A stretch of 64,000 nt of DNA from Candidatus Peregrinibacteria bacterium GW2011_GWF2_38_29 (lineage in GTDB: Bacteria; Patescibacteriota; Gracilibacteria; UBA1369; UBA12463): contig LBUS01000005.1 of the NCBI GenBank assembly GCA_000992695.1, positions 59,393 to 123,392 of the forward strand, read 5' to 3'. Under the pieces are notes generated by a model, which was not told the origin of the DNA, did not search any database, and saw only the letters and a program-made list of their open reading frames with translations. Shown here one piece after another: positions 8,117 through 16,905 of this stretch. The position numbers and the translations under genes were made by a program. The stretch's first letter is position 1. Every line of letters starts with the position of its first letter.

Positions 8117-8768
8117 TCTTTTTAAGCTCTCTTAAGGCATCGCCCGCAATCCATTTTGCGGCTTTGTTGTCGATTTTTGATATTTCTTCCGCGACTTTTA
8201 TCGCTTGTTTTCGAAGATCCGCATTTCTTTTTCCGATTTGGCGGAGTGCCCAATTAACCGCTTTCTTTACATAATTTCTTTCATCTTTGCATTCGCGTTT
8301 TATTATCGGAAAAAACGCAGCCATTTTTTTATCCGATGCTTTTTTATCATGCACAGCTAAAACCGCCATCAAAGCAAAACTCGTTCTTTTCACAAATTCC
8401 TCTTTGTGCCCGCTCAATTTCACGACCATTTCATACGCAAACGGAACTTTATCAAACAAATTTGTACAACATTGATCGCACACATCCCACGAGTCAAAAT
8501 CGCTTGCCCATGCCAAAAACTGCTTTTCGGTTACAAGTTCAAATTCATCAATCATCGGTGCCAAAATTCGGGCCTCATGAATTCCACTTATCCAAAGTTC
8601 AAGCGCGACCTTATGATTTTTGCCAATCTTTTTCGCCATTTTTCGAATCGTCGGAATATTCGGTCCGCCAAGCACATGTTTTCCCGTAATCCCAAACCGC
8701 GCCATGCCCGCAACATTTGCAGGATTTGCGTAAGATTTGAGCTCGGCGAGGATTAAAGAGGGGTTCAT
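8106..8768 (-). CDS. DNA alkylation repair protein, AlkD-like
   Basis: Member of the HEAT-repeat DNA alkylation repair family (PF08713), glycosylases that remove bulky or positively charged alkylpurines. The 220 residues consist of paired helices; the segment 'FLAWASDFDSWDVCDQC' and 'KRTSFALMAVLAVHDK' followed by 'NYVKKAVNWALRQIGKRN' are characteristic of the family. Length is normal. It overlaps the end of the convergent gene at 8116 by 11 bases. Confidence 0.88.
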   Translation of the reverse strand: MNPSLILAELKSYANPANVAGMARFGITGKHVLGGPNIPTIRKMAKKIGKNHKVALELWISGIHEARILAPMIDEFELVTEKQFLAWASDFDSWDVCDQCCTNLFDKVPFAYEMVVKLSGHKEEFVKRTSFALMAVLAVHDKKASDKKMAAFFPIIKRECKDERNYVKKAVNWALRQIGKRNADLRKQAIKVAEEISKIDNKAAKWIAGDALRELKKIKN

Positions 8769-8770
8769 GT

Positions 8771-9046
8771 TTAAGATTCTTTAGATTTTTTTAAAATATT
8801 TAGCGTAGCTTGTACAGATGGATTTTTGGTATTTAAAAACAAAACTTTTTTTCCATAAATTCCAACAAGCGGAGTTATAAATTCGTCAGCCCATGCTGGA
8901 GCCAATACAGATATTTTCGCAAAATCTAATTTAATAAGGTCAATTTTATCGAAATGCGACAAATTTGATTTGAATGCCAAAAAAGCCTCCTTGCCGGATG
9001 GTCTTGAGACAAGAGTCGTTCCGAATTTGCTTATATCTATTTTCAT
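8771..9046 (-). CDS. STAS-like DUF4325 protein
   Basis: 91 residues with the family pattern FGTTLVSRPSG...IDLIKLDFAKI...WADEF, as in the STAS-like DUF4325 proteins often next to ATPases or regulators. The likely start is ATG 9046 (MKIDISKFG), which fits both the domain edge and a CATAGT box 22 bases upstream; ATG 9067 adds seven residues. It follows the AlkD-like gene region by two bases but is transcribed from its own leader. Function is unknown. Confidence 0.75.
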   Translation of the reverse strand: MKIDISKFGTTLVSRPSGKEAFLAFKSNLSHFDKIDLIKLDFAKISVLAPAWADEFITPLVGIYGKKVLFLNTKNPSVQATLNILKKSKES

Positions 9047-9107
9047 ACTTAATTTATTAAATATCATGACTATGCAAAACTATGCAAAATAAATTACTAG
9101 CGCAAAG

Positions 9108-9536
9108 TCAAATTTTTGTTTTTGTTCCCGCATTCAAAAACTTCTCTATCGCACTAATAACCTGATCTTTAAATTGAGGTGGACTTTCGGCTACCCAAAC
9201 CGCAAAATTATAGAATTCTTGATTTGGTACGGTCAGCCATCTATCATTTAAGCCTAAAAAAATCAGCAAAGTTGTTATCGCGATTCTTTTATTACCATTT
9301 TGGAAAGGATGATTTTTGACCATCAAATAAAACAAAATCGCGGCTTTATCGATCAGCCCTTTATATAAAAGTTTTTTATCAAAAGTTTGAAACGGGACAG
9401 CAAGACAACTTTCCAATATATTCGGAAAACGTGTTTCAAAAGCCGGAATCGGCTCATTCCATGACATCATATTTTCAGCCATATCAAAAGCAATATCCTT
9501 GATGTGCCCTATTTTCAAATCTTTAATTTTACGCAT
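9108..9536 (-). CDS. Doc-type toxin (Fic fold)
   Basis: Doc proteins are Fic-fold toxins; phage P1 Doc phosphorylates EF-Tu and stops translation. The product has NHPFQNGNKRIA, matching the Doc variant HxFxxGNKR rather than the canonical Fic HxFxDGNGR. I take ATG 9536 (MRKIKD) as start: it overlaps the antitoxin stop by eight bases (ATGCGTAA), whereas 9572 would give a 44-base overlap and a poor N-terminus. The upstream HTH gene is the probable antitoxin. Which substrate is modified cannot be told. Confidence 0.82.
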   Translation of the reverse strand: MRKIKDLKIGHIKDIAFDMAENMMSWNEPIPAFETRFPNILESCLAVPFQTFDKKLLYKGLIDKAAILFYLMVKNHPFQNGNKRIAITTLLIFLGLNDRWLTVPNQEFYNFAVWVAESPPQFKDQVISAIEKFLNAGTKTKI

Positions 9537-9783
9537 CGCCAAGACGTTTAATGGTTTCTCCGTATTCGGCAAAAGCTCTATCTACAAGCTTTTTTATATT
9601 TTTTTTGTCGGATTCGCTCACATAATCTTGAAGAAAAGGTGTAACACTTTCAGCCGGCACAACATAGTTTCTGCCGATTTTTTCAGCTTTTATCTGTCCA
9701 TTTTTTATTCTATTAAACACAGTTATTCGGCTTACGTTAAGCATTTCCGCTATTTCAGATGTAGAAAAGAATTGTTTATTCAT
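9529..9783 (-). CDS. Excisionase-family HTH antitoxin
   Basis: 84 residues beginning with a MerR/excisionase-type helix-turn-helix (FSTSEIAEMLNVSRITVFNRIKNGQIKAEKIG), followed by a C-terminal helical tail that likely neutralises the Doc-type toxin encoded directly downstream. It is first in the operon, and the palindrome CTTAACATATGTTAAG stands nine bases upstream of its ATG, so it probably represses its own promoter. Confidence 0.82.
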   Translation of the reverse strand: MNKQFFSTSEIAEMLNVSRITVFNRIKNGQIKAEKIGRNYVVPAESVTPFLQDYVSESDKKNIKKLVDRAFAEYGETIKRLGDA

Positions 9784-9791
9784 ACATCTAT

Positions 9792-9830
9792 CTTAACATA
9801 TGTTAAGATTAAAGTAAAGCTTAACATACA
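9792..9830 (-). promoter_or_regulatory. Operators and promoter of HTH/Doc operon
   Basis: Perfect 16-base palindrome CTTAACATATGTTAAG at 9792-9807, a further half-site CTTAACATACA at 9820-9830. On the minus strand a TTTAAT -10 candidate lies between them, 24 bases from the antitoxin ATG, with TTGATG about 15 bases further up. Repressor binding would cover the promoter. Confidence 0.65.
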
Positions 9831-9949
9831 TCAAAACTAGCAAAACGATTATATGGTAAGCACATTAAGGATTTTTAACAAAAAGTTAACAAATTCCTGA
9901 CAGAATTTTAAAAAATATTTAGTGGATATACGATAAAGAGTACAGGCAA

Positions 9950-9978
9950 TTGCTTTATTGCTAATTTTATGTTATAAT
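9950..9978 (+). promoter_or_regulatory. Promoter of asparaginase-like gene
   Basis: TTGCTT at 9950-9955, 17-base spacer, TATAAT at 9973-9978, then a 24-base A/T leader without Shine-Dalgarno to ATG 10003. Confidence 0.75.
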
Positions 9979-10002
9979 TTATAAATATAAATAATAAAAT
10001 TT

Positions 10003-11556
10003 ATGGCATCCGCTACGCCTCCGGAAGGAGATCAGCCAGGTGTGGATTTGCAAACAAAAGGACTTGAAGCAATAAGTTATGCTGAAGCAGATATTGATAA
10101 GGCTAATTTTATACGTAGTTTGCCTGATCCGGCTCCGGGAGACGAGCCTGGAATCCATGGCGTTCGAAATTTGAGAGATCCGGTCACGGGTGAAATAGTT
10201 CAAAAAGTTGTTCCATGGATAGATTTAAGCTCAACTCAAAGAGGAGAATTTGTGCTTGAGAATTATATTCCCGGGATAGAAGTTTCTGCGGGTAGAAAAG
10301 TTCCGGCACCAAATAATCCGGCTTATGAATTTGACGATCCGACTGATCCTGAGAATTTGCGATTTTTCAATTGGGGTCATGACATTTCTCCAAGAGTCAT
10401 AAACGGTGCTTTTATGGACATAGAGGTTAGGAAAGAGAAGGAGGTTGCCGTTATTGGAGTAAATCTTGGTGGAACAATAATGATGGAGCTTAAAGAACAG
10501 GGGTTGGTTCCAACGGGTCAAATTGGATCTTTATTTGAGAAACATTTGGAGAAGACTTTTCCAGATTGCGCGTGTAGATCATTCGTTTTTCCAAAAGCAA
10601 AAATAACGCAAGGTTCAGAGGCTAATTATGGTATTGATAGTTCTCAAATTGAAATAGATTTTATAGCGGATGTTGCAATAGCAATGACATGCATATGGAA
10701 TGAATTAACGGAAAAAGAAAGGCGTTCATTCGCGGGATTCGTGGTTTCGATGGGAACAGACACTTGCGTTGAAGTTATGACGATTTTAAAAACCATGCTT
10801 GGTCCGGATTGTCCATTTTCAGTAGTCGCTGTTGGAGCAATGAAGCCAATTGGAGTAAAGGGATCTGATGGTAAATATAATTTTAAAAATGCATTTAGAG
10901 ATTTATTAACTTTACGTAAAAGAGGGCTTTCTGTTATTGGGCTTAGAGTTGAAGGCGGTTTATACGATCCCTCAAAAACAAGAAAAATTTCAGAAAAAAT
11001 GAATCCGTCATTTCAAGGAGAAAAGTTGATTAATTCCAGAACCGGAGAAACAGCAAGGACCGCAAAGCCTGATCGGTTTCGAAAAGTTAGCGATGAAGAT
11101 TTTAAAAAACCTTACAATAAAACAAGGGCATTTAGAGGCGTTGATGAGGTTATGACTATAAAATCTTCAGTTTCAAAAGATCAATTTAGATTAATGCGCG
11201 AAGTGAGAAGCTCAGAAAGTCAGGCGATATTGGTTGAAACTTACGCGTCATTCACTCAAGCGATGAAAGATTTGCGGGCAATTACAAACGGAGCAAAAGG
11301 TAGGCCGATTTTCTATGTTAATCAAGTCCTTGGAGGAAGCATTGATCAGGCGTATGAGGTTGCGCACGAATTAAAAAAACACGGAATAGTCCCGCTTGCG
11401 ATGACAACAGAAACAGCAAGAGCAAAGCTGAATTTGGCTATTAGATTATTCGGAAACGATCGCCAAAAAATAGTTGATTATATGGAAGGAAAAACAATTG
11501 AGGATTTACAAGAAGGCACAGGATATGCGGTCGCGGAGACTTTAGAGAGCGCTTAG
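10003..11556 (+). CDS. Asparaginase-family amidohydrolase with long N-terminal extension
   Basis: Related to L-asparaginases/GatD, which hydrolyse amides using a threonine nucleophile. The core starts near residue 148 with GVNLGGTIM (first catalytic Thr motif), then GTDTCVEVM at 251-259 (second Thr-Asp motif), VAVGAMKPIG, and late motifs IFYVNQVLGG and PLAMTTETARAKLNLAI. The 517 residues exceed the usual 320-440: there is an extension of about 145 residues, not recognised, and an insert near 325-375. The His that normally precedes GTDT is replaced (SMGTDT). Asparaginase, GatD-like or other amidase activity cannot be separated. Confidence 0.8.
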   Translation: MASATPPEGDQPGVDLQTKGLEAISYAEADIDKANFIRSLPDPAPGDEPGIHGVRNLRDPVTGEIVQKVVPWIDLSSTQRGEFVLENYIPGIEVSAGRKVPAPNNPAYEFDDPTDPENLRFFNWGHDISPRVINGAFMDIEVRKEKEVAVIGVNLGGTIMMELKEQGLVPTGQIGSLFEKHLEKTFPDCACRSFVFPKAKITQGSEANYGIDSSQIEIDFIADVAIAMTCIWNELTEKERRSFAGFVVSMGTDTCVEVMTILKTMLGPDCPFSVVAVGAMKPIGVKGSDGKYNFKNAFRDLLTLRKRGLSVIGLRVEGGLYDPSKTRKISEKMNPSFQGEKLINSRTGETARTAKPDRFRKVSDEDFKKPYNKTRAFRGVDEVMTIKSSVSKDQFRLMREVRSSESQAILVETYASFTQAMKDLRAITNGAKGRPIFYVNQVLGGSIDQAYEVAHELKKHGIVPLAMTTETARAKLNLAIRLFGNDRQKIVDYMEGKTIEDLQEGTGYAVAETLESA

Positions 11557-11559
11557 TCT

Positions 11560-11814
11560 TTATTTATATTTTACCTTCATCACCAAAACCGAAAGCGCGA
11601 ACGCGGAACCGACCCCGCTCATTATTGTGATTGGCCAGCTTTGAATCAAAAAGCCATAGATAGTCCACAAAATTAGCCCGAGCGAATACATCGCGTATCG
11701 AATCAGTGACAAATCTCCGGTCGACTTCGTGCGCCAGCTTTTAATCGTCTGCGGAATCATCGAAACCGTTGATAGAATTCCTGCGATGTAGCCGAGGATG
11801 TCGATGTAGGACAT
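11560..11814 (-). CDS. SemiSWEET sugar transporter (PQ-loop)
   Basis: 84 residues with three membrane helices and the PQ motif MIPQTIKSWRTKSTGDLS, as in bacterial SemiSWEETs, which dimerise to pass sugars such as glucose or sucrose down a gradient. Length is exactly the family norm. It is convergent with the asparaginase-like gene, three bases apart. The sugar cannot be predicted. Confidence 0.88.
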   Translation of the reverse strand: MSYIDILGYIAGILSTVSMIPQTIKSWRTKSTGDLSLIRYAMYSLGLILWTIYGFLIQSWPITIMSGVGSAFALSVLVMKVKYK

Positions 11815-11899
11815 GGGGAAATTATAACAAATTTATACGTTTTTCAAAAGAATATTTGGTATTAAAGATAGTAGAGAAGGCTCGGAAGTTTTGTAAATC

Positions 11900-11966
11900 G
11901 TTATATGTTAGTCATGATATATTGCAAAAATTGATTATCTGTTATATACTAGATATGATATATAAC
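11900..11966 (+). promoter_or_regulatory. Promoter and tandem operator candidates of fic-like gene
   Basis: TTGATT 11931-11936, 17-base spacer, TATGAT 11954-11959, 18 bases to ATG 11978. Two 23-base sequences at 11900-11922 and 11941-11963 match at 19 positions and stand 41 bases apart (about four helical turns); GTTATAT (11941-11947) and ATATAAC (11960-11966) are inverted around the -10 box. This suggests autoregulation. Confidence 0.6.
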
Positions 11967-11977
11967 AAATAATAACA

Positions 11978-13078
11978 ATGTTTGATCCAAAAATACCATT
12001 CAATCCGCCTTTTTTGCCTCCTAAAAATATAGATTTTATGACTCCAAAAATAGTTATGGCTCTAGTAGAGGCCAGAGCTGAACTTGGAGAGCTTAAAGGG
12101 TACGGTTTTAGCTTGCCAGACCCATTGATATTATTATCTCCGGCTGTAATCAAGGACGCTATTGCTAGCTCAAAAATAGAGAATATACATACGACAATGA
12201 TTAACGCGCTACAGAATTTGGTCGTAGAGGAAGCAGAACAGCGAGGTCCAGATAAAGAAGTTTTCAGGTATAGGGAAGCTATTTTGTATGGTTATTCTGA
12301 AATAAGAAAGAGTAAGATGCCAATTTGTACTAGAACGATTTTAGCAATAAAAAATAATTTGATGCCAAAGTATAAACGTGATTCATATCGAGAAGAGCAA
12401 AATCATATTAAAAACACTGCTACTGGTGAAATTATTTACACTCCACCGGAGGCTCAGAAAATTGGTGATTTGATGAAAAATTTTGAAGAATTTTTAAATA
12501 CTGAAGCGCTTTACTATCCAATGGACCCTCTAATAAAAAACGCCATAGCGCATTATCAGTTTGAAACAATCCATCCTTTTGAGGATGGCAATGGGAGGAC
12601 GGGCAGAATTCTTATGGTTCTACATTTAATTCAAGAAAATATTTTATATTTTCCAATTTTATTCATTAGTGAATATTTAAACAAGAACAAGGAAGAATAT
12701 TATTCAAAGCTTTTGAACGTAACTAAAAATGAGGCTTGGGAAGACTTTATAATTTTTATTTTAAAAGGATTTGCTTCACAGGCTAAAATTACAAAAAAAA
12801 TTCTATTCCAAATAATGAGTAAGTTTGAGGATTTTAAAGAGAGAATAAAGGCTGAAATTCCTAAGATTTATTCAATTGAATTAATAGAAAAATTATTTAC
12901 ATATCCGATTACAACTCCCATAAGATTGGCTAAAGATATCAACGTGCACTATACAACCGCGAGTAGATATTTGAAGGCTTTAAATAAAAAAGGCTTTTTA
13001 GGGAATGTTCATATTGGTAAATATAATTTTTTTATTAATCAGGAATTAATAGATATATTAAACAGGAGAAATGGCTAA
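11978..13078 (+). CDS. Fic family protein with inhibitory motif and wHTH
   Basis: Fic enzymes transfer AMP or related groups to hydroxyls of target proteins. The active site HPFEDGNGRTGR (His near residue 199) is canonical. The N-terminal SSKIENI (residues 64-70) is the class II inhibitory helix with its Glu, so the enzyme is probably self-inhibited. The C-terminal third contains a winged-helix-like part (PIRLAKDINVHYTTASRYLKAL), typical of this subgroup and suited to binding its own operator. Length 366 is normal. No separate antitoxin is needed. The target is unknown. Confidence 0.9.
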   Translation: MFDPKIPFNPPFLPPKNIDFMTPKIVMALVEARAELGELKGYGFSLPDPLILLSPAVIKDAIASSKIENIHTTMINALQNLVVEEAEQRGPDKEVFRYREAILYGYSEIRKSKMPICTRTILAIKNNLMPKYKRDSYREEQNHIKNTATGEIIYTPPEAQKIGDLMKNFEEFLNTEALYYPMDPLIKNAIAHYQFETIHPFEDGNGRTGRILMVLHLIQENILYFPILFISEYLNKNKEEYYSKLLNVTKNEAWEDFIIFILKGFASQAKITKKILFQIMSKFEDFKERIKAEIPKIYSIELIEKLFTYPITTPIRLAKDINVHYTTASRYLKALNKKGFLGNVHIGKYNFFINQELIDILNRRNG

Positions 13079-13144
13079 TTTGTTTTAGCCGCTTATATTG
13101 AAGAAACTATAGAAGATGTTAAATCTTTTAATTACTCATATATT

Positions 13145-13230
13145 TGGTGCCGGGGAAGGGACTTGAACCCTTATACTCTTGCGAGCACACGCACCTGAAA
13201 CGTGCGCGTCTGCCATTCCGCCACCCCGGC
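13145..13230 (-). tRNA. tRNA-Leu (anticodon CAG)
   Basis: Minus strand begins GCCGGGG and ends CCCCGGC-A with CCA encoded (13145-13147). The anticodon loop TTCAGGT is closed by CACGT/GCGTG, giving anticodon CAG. The long variable arm (TGCTCGCAAGAGTA) is of leucine type, and the T arm carries GGTTCAAGTCC. Confidence 0.95.
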
Positions 13231-13261
13231 AAATTAATAGCGCTTATACGAAATTAAAATA

Positions 13262-14845
13262 TCACAGATTAGCCTCATTCATCAAACTTTCCGCCATTGG
13301 ACCAAGCGATTTTGCGATTTCCCAGGCCTGATCTGTTATAGGACTTAAAACATCATTTCGTAATTCATAAGATTGGTTAGCGAATGTATCGGTGGTGGAC
13401 TCATCGCGATCAACATCTCTGGCTTGAATAAGCTGTTCCTCTATCTTTTCATATTTATCATAATAATTCCTCTGTAATTGGAAAAGTAAATTTTCCAATT
13501 GGACTACTTGAGGGTAAATAGCCTGCAATTTGTCAGGGTCGATAAATTCCGCAAAATGAATAATTGAAAAAAGCCATTGAAATCCATCATCGGGATTAAC
13601 GCAGCGTTTAAATATAAAATCAGGTATTTCGTGAAAAAGTTTTGCGACAGCTTGTATTAAGCGGATTACAAATGCGTCATGCAAGGGCTTGTTGATATTT
13701 CTTAAGGCATTAACAATCCTTGGTGAATTCGTGATTATTTTGGCCAATGTTTCGTCTGAATATAATTCAATATTATCAAGTGGATTTTTATGTTGCTCCA
13801 AGCGATGAAAAGCGGTTCCGTCATGATCGCTATGGCCATTATTTGCGACCAAGCTGACTTCCATGAGAGTTTGAATCTCATCAAGGCTTAAAGACATTAA
13901 TTGCGGATAAGTTTTTAAAATAACGCCATTTTTAAAGCTATTTGGACCGGCTTCAATGTCGCCAATCATTTTTCTATGTCCATACGAGTGTGTACTCCTT
14001 TGAAATTTTCCAAGAAGTTCCAAGTCAAATCTACGGCTAAAATCCGTTTTAAAACTGCGTTCGCCGGGGTGCAGAACATTGGTTAGGTCTTCAGCGGTTA
14101 CGGCGGTGCTTTGAATATTTTTATCTTTCATGGCTCTAAAAGCTTTAAGCATCATGAAAAGTGGACCTACGGCGCTTTTGCCGTTGAACACGTCATGCAA
14201 AACAAGCAAATTTGATCGAGAAAGATCTTCGGGCTCAAACCAGTCAATTTTTTTAGGGTCATTTATTTTTAAGGTAATTTTTATTGGTTTATTTCTATAC
14301 GTGATTGAAAAAATAATAGTATCAACGACGCCATCATCATTTTTTTCAGTATGGTGTTCGGAATATATAAATTTTTCATCAAATTGGGGTAGGTATTGAG
14401 CAGATAATTCAAGCCAGTTTTGTGACCTTGGGTCAACTTCTGTATATATAAACTCAGCTGAATCAATTTGATCGTTATCCATTAATTGAGTAGCCATGAA
14501 CAGTGGTGCGATATGTGAGCCTGCGCCTGGATAAAGGCATTTTAATTTGCGGTTGGAAAGATCGATAAATTCAGGAGCATAATTTGCGAGTTCAACAAAG
14601 GCTGCAGTGCTACGCGACGAATTAAGAAAATTATTTTGTTTAGCTTCTTCATCAATGGAAGGATCGCACGCTTCGCATATTGCGGGGATGCTTTTGCCAT
14701 CAGTACACAATGCATCCAAAACGTCCGATACGCCTTGCGCAAAAGCCGATCTCGCACCGGCGAGCGCCGCAGTTGAAGTAACAACAACAGCGGGTATGGC
14801 TGTAAAAAGCCATCGTCTGCCAAGATCCGGTCCTTTTTCTTTCAT
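13262..14845 (-). CDS. Exported protein of unknown function, Tat-like signal
   Basis: 527 residues starting at ATG 14845, chosen because the promoter (TTGACA-17-TATAAT) ends 21 bases upstream; a longer frame begins at 14902 inside that promoter. The N-terminus DLGRRWLFTAI plus a hydrophobic run and SAFA|Q look like a twin-arginine signal peptide. The mature part is acidic; near residue 75 KCLYPGAGSHIAPL resembles the glycine-rich loop of Rossmann-type methyltransferases, but the rest gives no clear support. No Tat genes are in the window. Function unknown. Confidence 0.8.
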   Translation of the reverse strand: MKEKGPDLGRRWLFTAIPAVVVTSTAALAGARSAFAQGVSDVLDALCTDGKSIPAICEACDPSIDEEAKQNNFLNSSRSTAAFVELANYAPEFIDLSNRKLKCLYPGAGSHIAPLFMATQLMDNDQIDSAEFIYTEVDPRSQNWLELSAQYLPQFDEKFIYSEHHTEKNDDGVVDTIIFSITYRNKPIKITLKINDPKKIDWFEPEDLSRSNLLVLHDVFNGKSAVGPLFMMLKAFRAMKDKNIQSTAVTAEDLTNVLHPGERSFKTDFSRRFDLELLGKFQRSTHSYGHRKMIGDIEAGPNSFKNGVILKTYPQLMSLSLDEIQTLMEVSLVANNGHSDHDGTAFHRLEQHKNPLDNIELYSDETLAKIITNSPRIVNALRNINKPLHDAFVIRLIQAVAKLFHEIPDFIFKRCVNPDDGFQWLFSIIHFAEFIDPDKLQAIYPQVVQLENLLFQLQRNYYDKYEKIEEQLIQARDVDRDESTTDTFANQSYELRNDVLSPITDQAWEIAKSLGPMAESLMNEANL

Positions 14846-14866
14846 AGTTTTAAGTTTAGGAGGATT

Positions 14867-14895
14867 ATTATATATATAAATCAACATTTTGTCAA
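14867..14895 (-). promoter_or_regulatory. Strong consensus promoter
   Basis: Minus strand TTGACA 14895-14890, 17-base spacer, TATAAT 14872-14867, and 21 bases to ATG 14845. Both boxes are perfect consensus. Confidence 0.85.
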
Positions 14896-14949
14896 TACCC
14901 AATTAAAACCTTTGGCGTTATCATATATTTACCTTAAAAATTATAAAAA

Positions 14950-15378
14950 ATGCCTGAAATTAGAGAAAAATCTTGCGGAATAGTGCTTGTGAATCGCGGT
15001 GAAAATGACGACTCTGAGGTGAAATTTTTGCTTCTGCATTACCCTCAAGGGCATTTTGATTTTGCGAAAGGTCACATTGAAGCAGGGGAAACAGAGCTTG
15101 AAACCGCGGCACGCGAACTCCAAGAAGAAACCGGAATTTCAGAAATAGAATTTTATGAAGGTTTTCGCGAAAAAATCAGCTATCAATTTCGATACGAAGG
15201 GAAAATGATTTATAAAGATGTTTATTTTTTTATTGCGGAAACGCATGAAACAAATGTCGTTCTTTCGCATGAGCATCAGGGTTCCGGTTGGTTTGCATAT
15301 GAAGAAGCGCGCAAAAAAATCACATTTGATCAATCAAGAAAAGTTCTGGAAAAAGCGCATGAGTATTTGGTAAAATAA
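14950..15378 (+). CDS. Nudix hydrolase, Ap4A-hydrolase-like
   Basis: Hydrolyses nucleoside diphosphate-X bonds. The Nudix box GHIEAGETELETAARELQEETGI (written here as its positions, about residues 41-63) has the G-x5-E-x7-REL-x2-EE-x-G pattern with LQEE. The preceding 'HYPQGHFDFAKGH' and the length of 142 aa resemble bis(5'-nucleosyl)-tetraphosphatases. It is followed by pepA after 33 bases. Substrate is inferred from similarity only. Confidence 0.87.
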   Translation: MPEIREKSCGIVLVNRGENDDSEVKFLLLHYPQGHFDFAKGHIEAGETELETAARELQEETGISEIEFYEGFREKISYQFRYEGKMIYKDVYFFIAETHETNVVLSHEHQGSGWFAYEEARKKITFDQSRKVLEKAHEYLVK

Positions 15379-15411
15379 AAACGCACTAATTTTTTTAAAC
15401 CTCACATATTT

Positions 15412-16884
15412 ATGAAAACAAAATTCATTTCATCATTATCGCACTCCGAAAAAGTTCTGATTGTTCCGATTTATACTTTTAAAAAATCTTTGTTCACGCA
15501 TTCAATTCCACAAGATCTTGTGAAGGTTATTTCTGCCCCATTTAAAGCCAAAGATTTCGAATGCAAGGATGATGAAATGTATACGATTAACGGTGAGCAA
15601 AAGCTAATTTTTATTAGTCTTGGTGAAAAAGAAAAGCTCGATTCTGCAAAAGTAAGAAACGCATTTGCGAATGGATTCAAAAAAGCAAAATCATTCAAGA
15701 AAAAAACGGTTGCAGTATTCTTATATGCGGAGCTTGAAAAGTTCGCGCAGGAAATTGCAGAGGGAATGTTCTTGTCTGATTATGAAGTTGCGAAATATAA
15801 AACCGGAGAAGGGCTTGAAGAGCTTAAGAAAGCGGAAATCGAGGAAGTTATATTTATAACAAAAGATGAAAAAAGGTTCGCGCCAGCGCTTCAAAAAGGC
15901 TTAAAAATTGCCGAAGCTGTGAACGCCGTTAAAGAAATGACAAACGCGCCTGCAAACATTTTATCTCCAAAAGATTTCGCAGAAAAATCACAAAAACTCG
16001 CAAAAAAATATGGATATAAAATTGAAATTCTTGAGAAAAAAGCACTTCAAAAACTCGGATTAAATACGCTTTTAGCTGTTAACGCAGGAGCTGATAAAGA
16101 AGAGCAGGAAGCGCGACTCGTTATCTTGAAATATATGCCAATCAAAAATCAGGAGCCAATCGCGATCGTCGGAAAAGGTGTAACATTTGATACTGGCGGA
16201 TATAATTTGAAACCAAGCAAGCATCTTGACGACATGCAAGGCGACAAAGCCGGAGCATGCGCAGTTTTTGGCTTATTTGAGCTGTTATCGCAACTTAAAA
16301 TTCAGCAAAATGTGATTGGCGTTATGGCGATTACGGAAAATCTTGTTGGTCCTCGTGCATTTAAACCCGCCGATATCGTCACTTCTTATTCCGGTAAAAC
16401 AATTGAAATTGTTGATACGGATGCGGAAGGTCGTTTGATTCTTGCCGACGCGCTCGCATATGCAAATAAAAATTTCAAACCTCGTTATATCATCGATCTT
16501 GCAACTCTCACCGGTGCATGTGTTGTCGCTCTTGGTGATAGATTTGCCGCTACAATGGGTAATGACGATAAATTGAACAAACTCCTTATTGAATCCGGAA
16601 AACGCACAGACGAGCTTGTTTGGGAGCTTCCAATGCATCCGGATTTTGACAAGAAAACTAAATCAAAAATTGCGGATCTCCAAAACGTCGAACACGGATC
16701 GGGCTACATGGCTGGCTCTTCCAAAGGTGGCGCATTTTTGAAGCACTTTGTCGATAAAACAAAATGGGCGCATCTTGATATCGCCGGCACAGCCTTCACG
16801 CACGATCCAAAGCCATATGAACAAGATAGGGCAACGGGATTTGGCGTCCGTTTGCTTGTCGATTTCTTGGAAAACTTAAAATAA
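15412..16884 (+). CDS. pepA: Leucyl aminopeptidase (M17)
   Basis: Cytosolic two-metal aminopeptidase that removes N-terminal residues from peptides. The metal/catalytic signature VDTDAEGRLILADAL (usual NTDAEGRL, here with Asp first) is intact, as are the metal lysine region GKGVTFDTGGYNLKP and DMQGDKAGA. The N-terminal half is the macrodomain-like part. 490 aa is standard. It lies downstream of the Nudix gene and converges on the RuBisCO gene across a repeat-bearing spacer. Confidence 0.95.
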   Translation: MKTKFISSLSHSEKVLIVPIYTFKKSLFTHSIPQDLVKVISAPFKAKDFECKDDEMYTINGEQKLIFISLGEKEKLDSAKVRNAFANGFKKAKSFKKKTVAVFLYAELEKFAQEIAEGMFLSDYEVAKYKTGEGLEELKKAEIEEVIFITKDEKRFAPALQKGLKIAEAVNAVKEMTNAPANILSPKDFAEKSQKLAKKYGYKIEILEKKALQKLGLNTLLAVNAGADKEEQEARLVILKYMPIKNQEPIAIVGKGVTFDTGGYNLKPSKHLDDMQGDKAGACAVFGLFELLSQLKIQQNVIGVMAITENLVGPRAFKPADIVTSYSGKTIEIVDTDAEGRLILADALAYANKNFKPRYIIDLATLTGACVVALGDRFAATMGNDDKLNKLLIESGKRTDELVWELPMHPDFDKKTKSKIADLQNVEHGSGYMAGSSKGGAFLKHFVDKTKWAHLDIAGTAFTHDPKPYEQDRATGFGVRLLVDFLENLK

Positions 16885-16905
16885 AGCGCTTAAAATTATT
16901 TTGAC

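Noticed and set aside
9499..9840. Plus-strand 113-codon open frame over the HTH/Doc genes
   Set aside because: Antisense shadow with Phe/Ile-rich composition; the minus-strand genes have clear motifs.
14846..14902. Longer start of the Tat-type exported protein
   Set aside because: The added residues lie over the -35 and -10 boxes of its consensus promoter, so they cannot be in the transcript.
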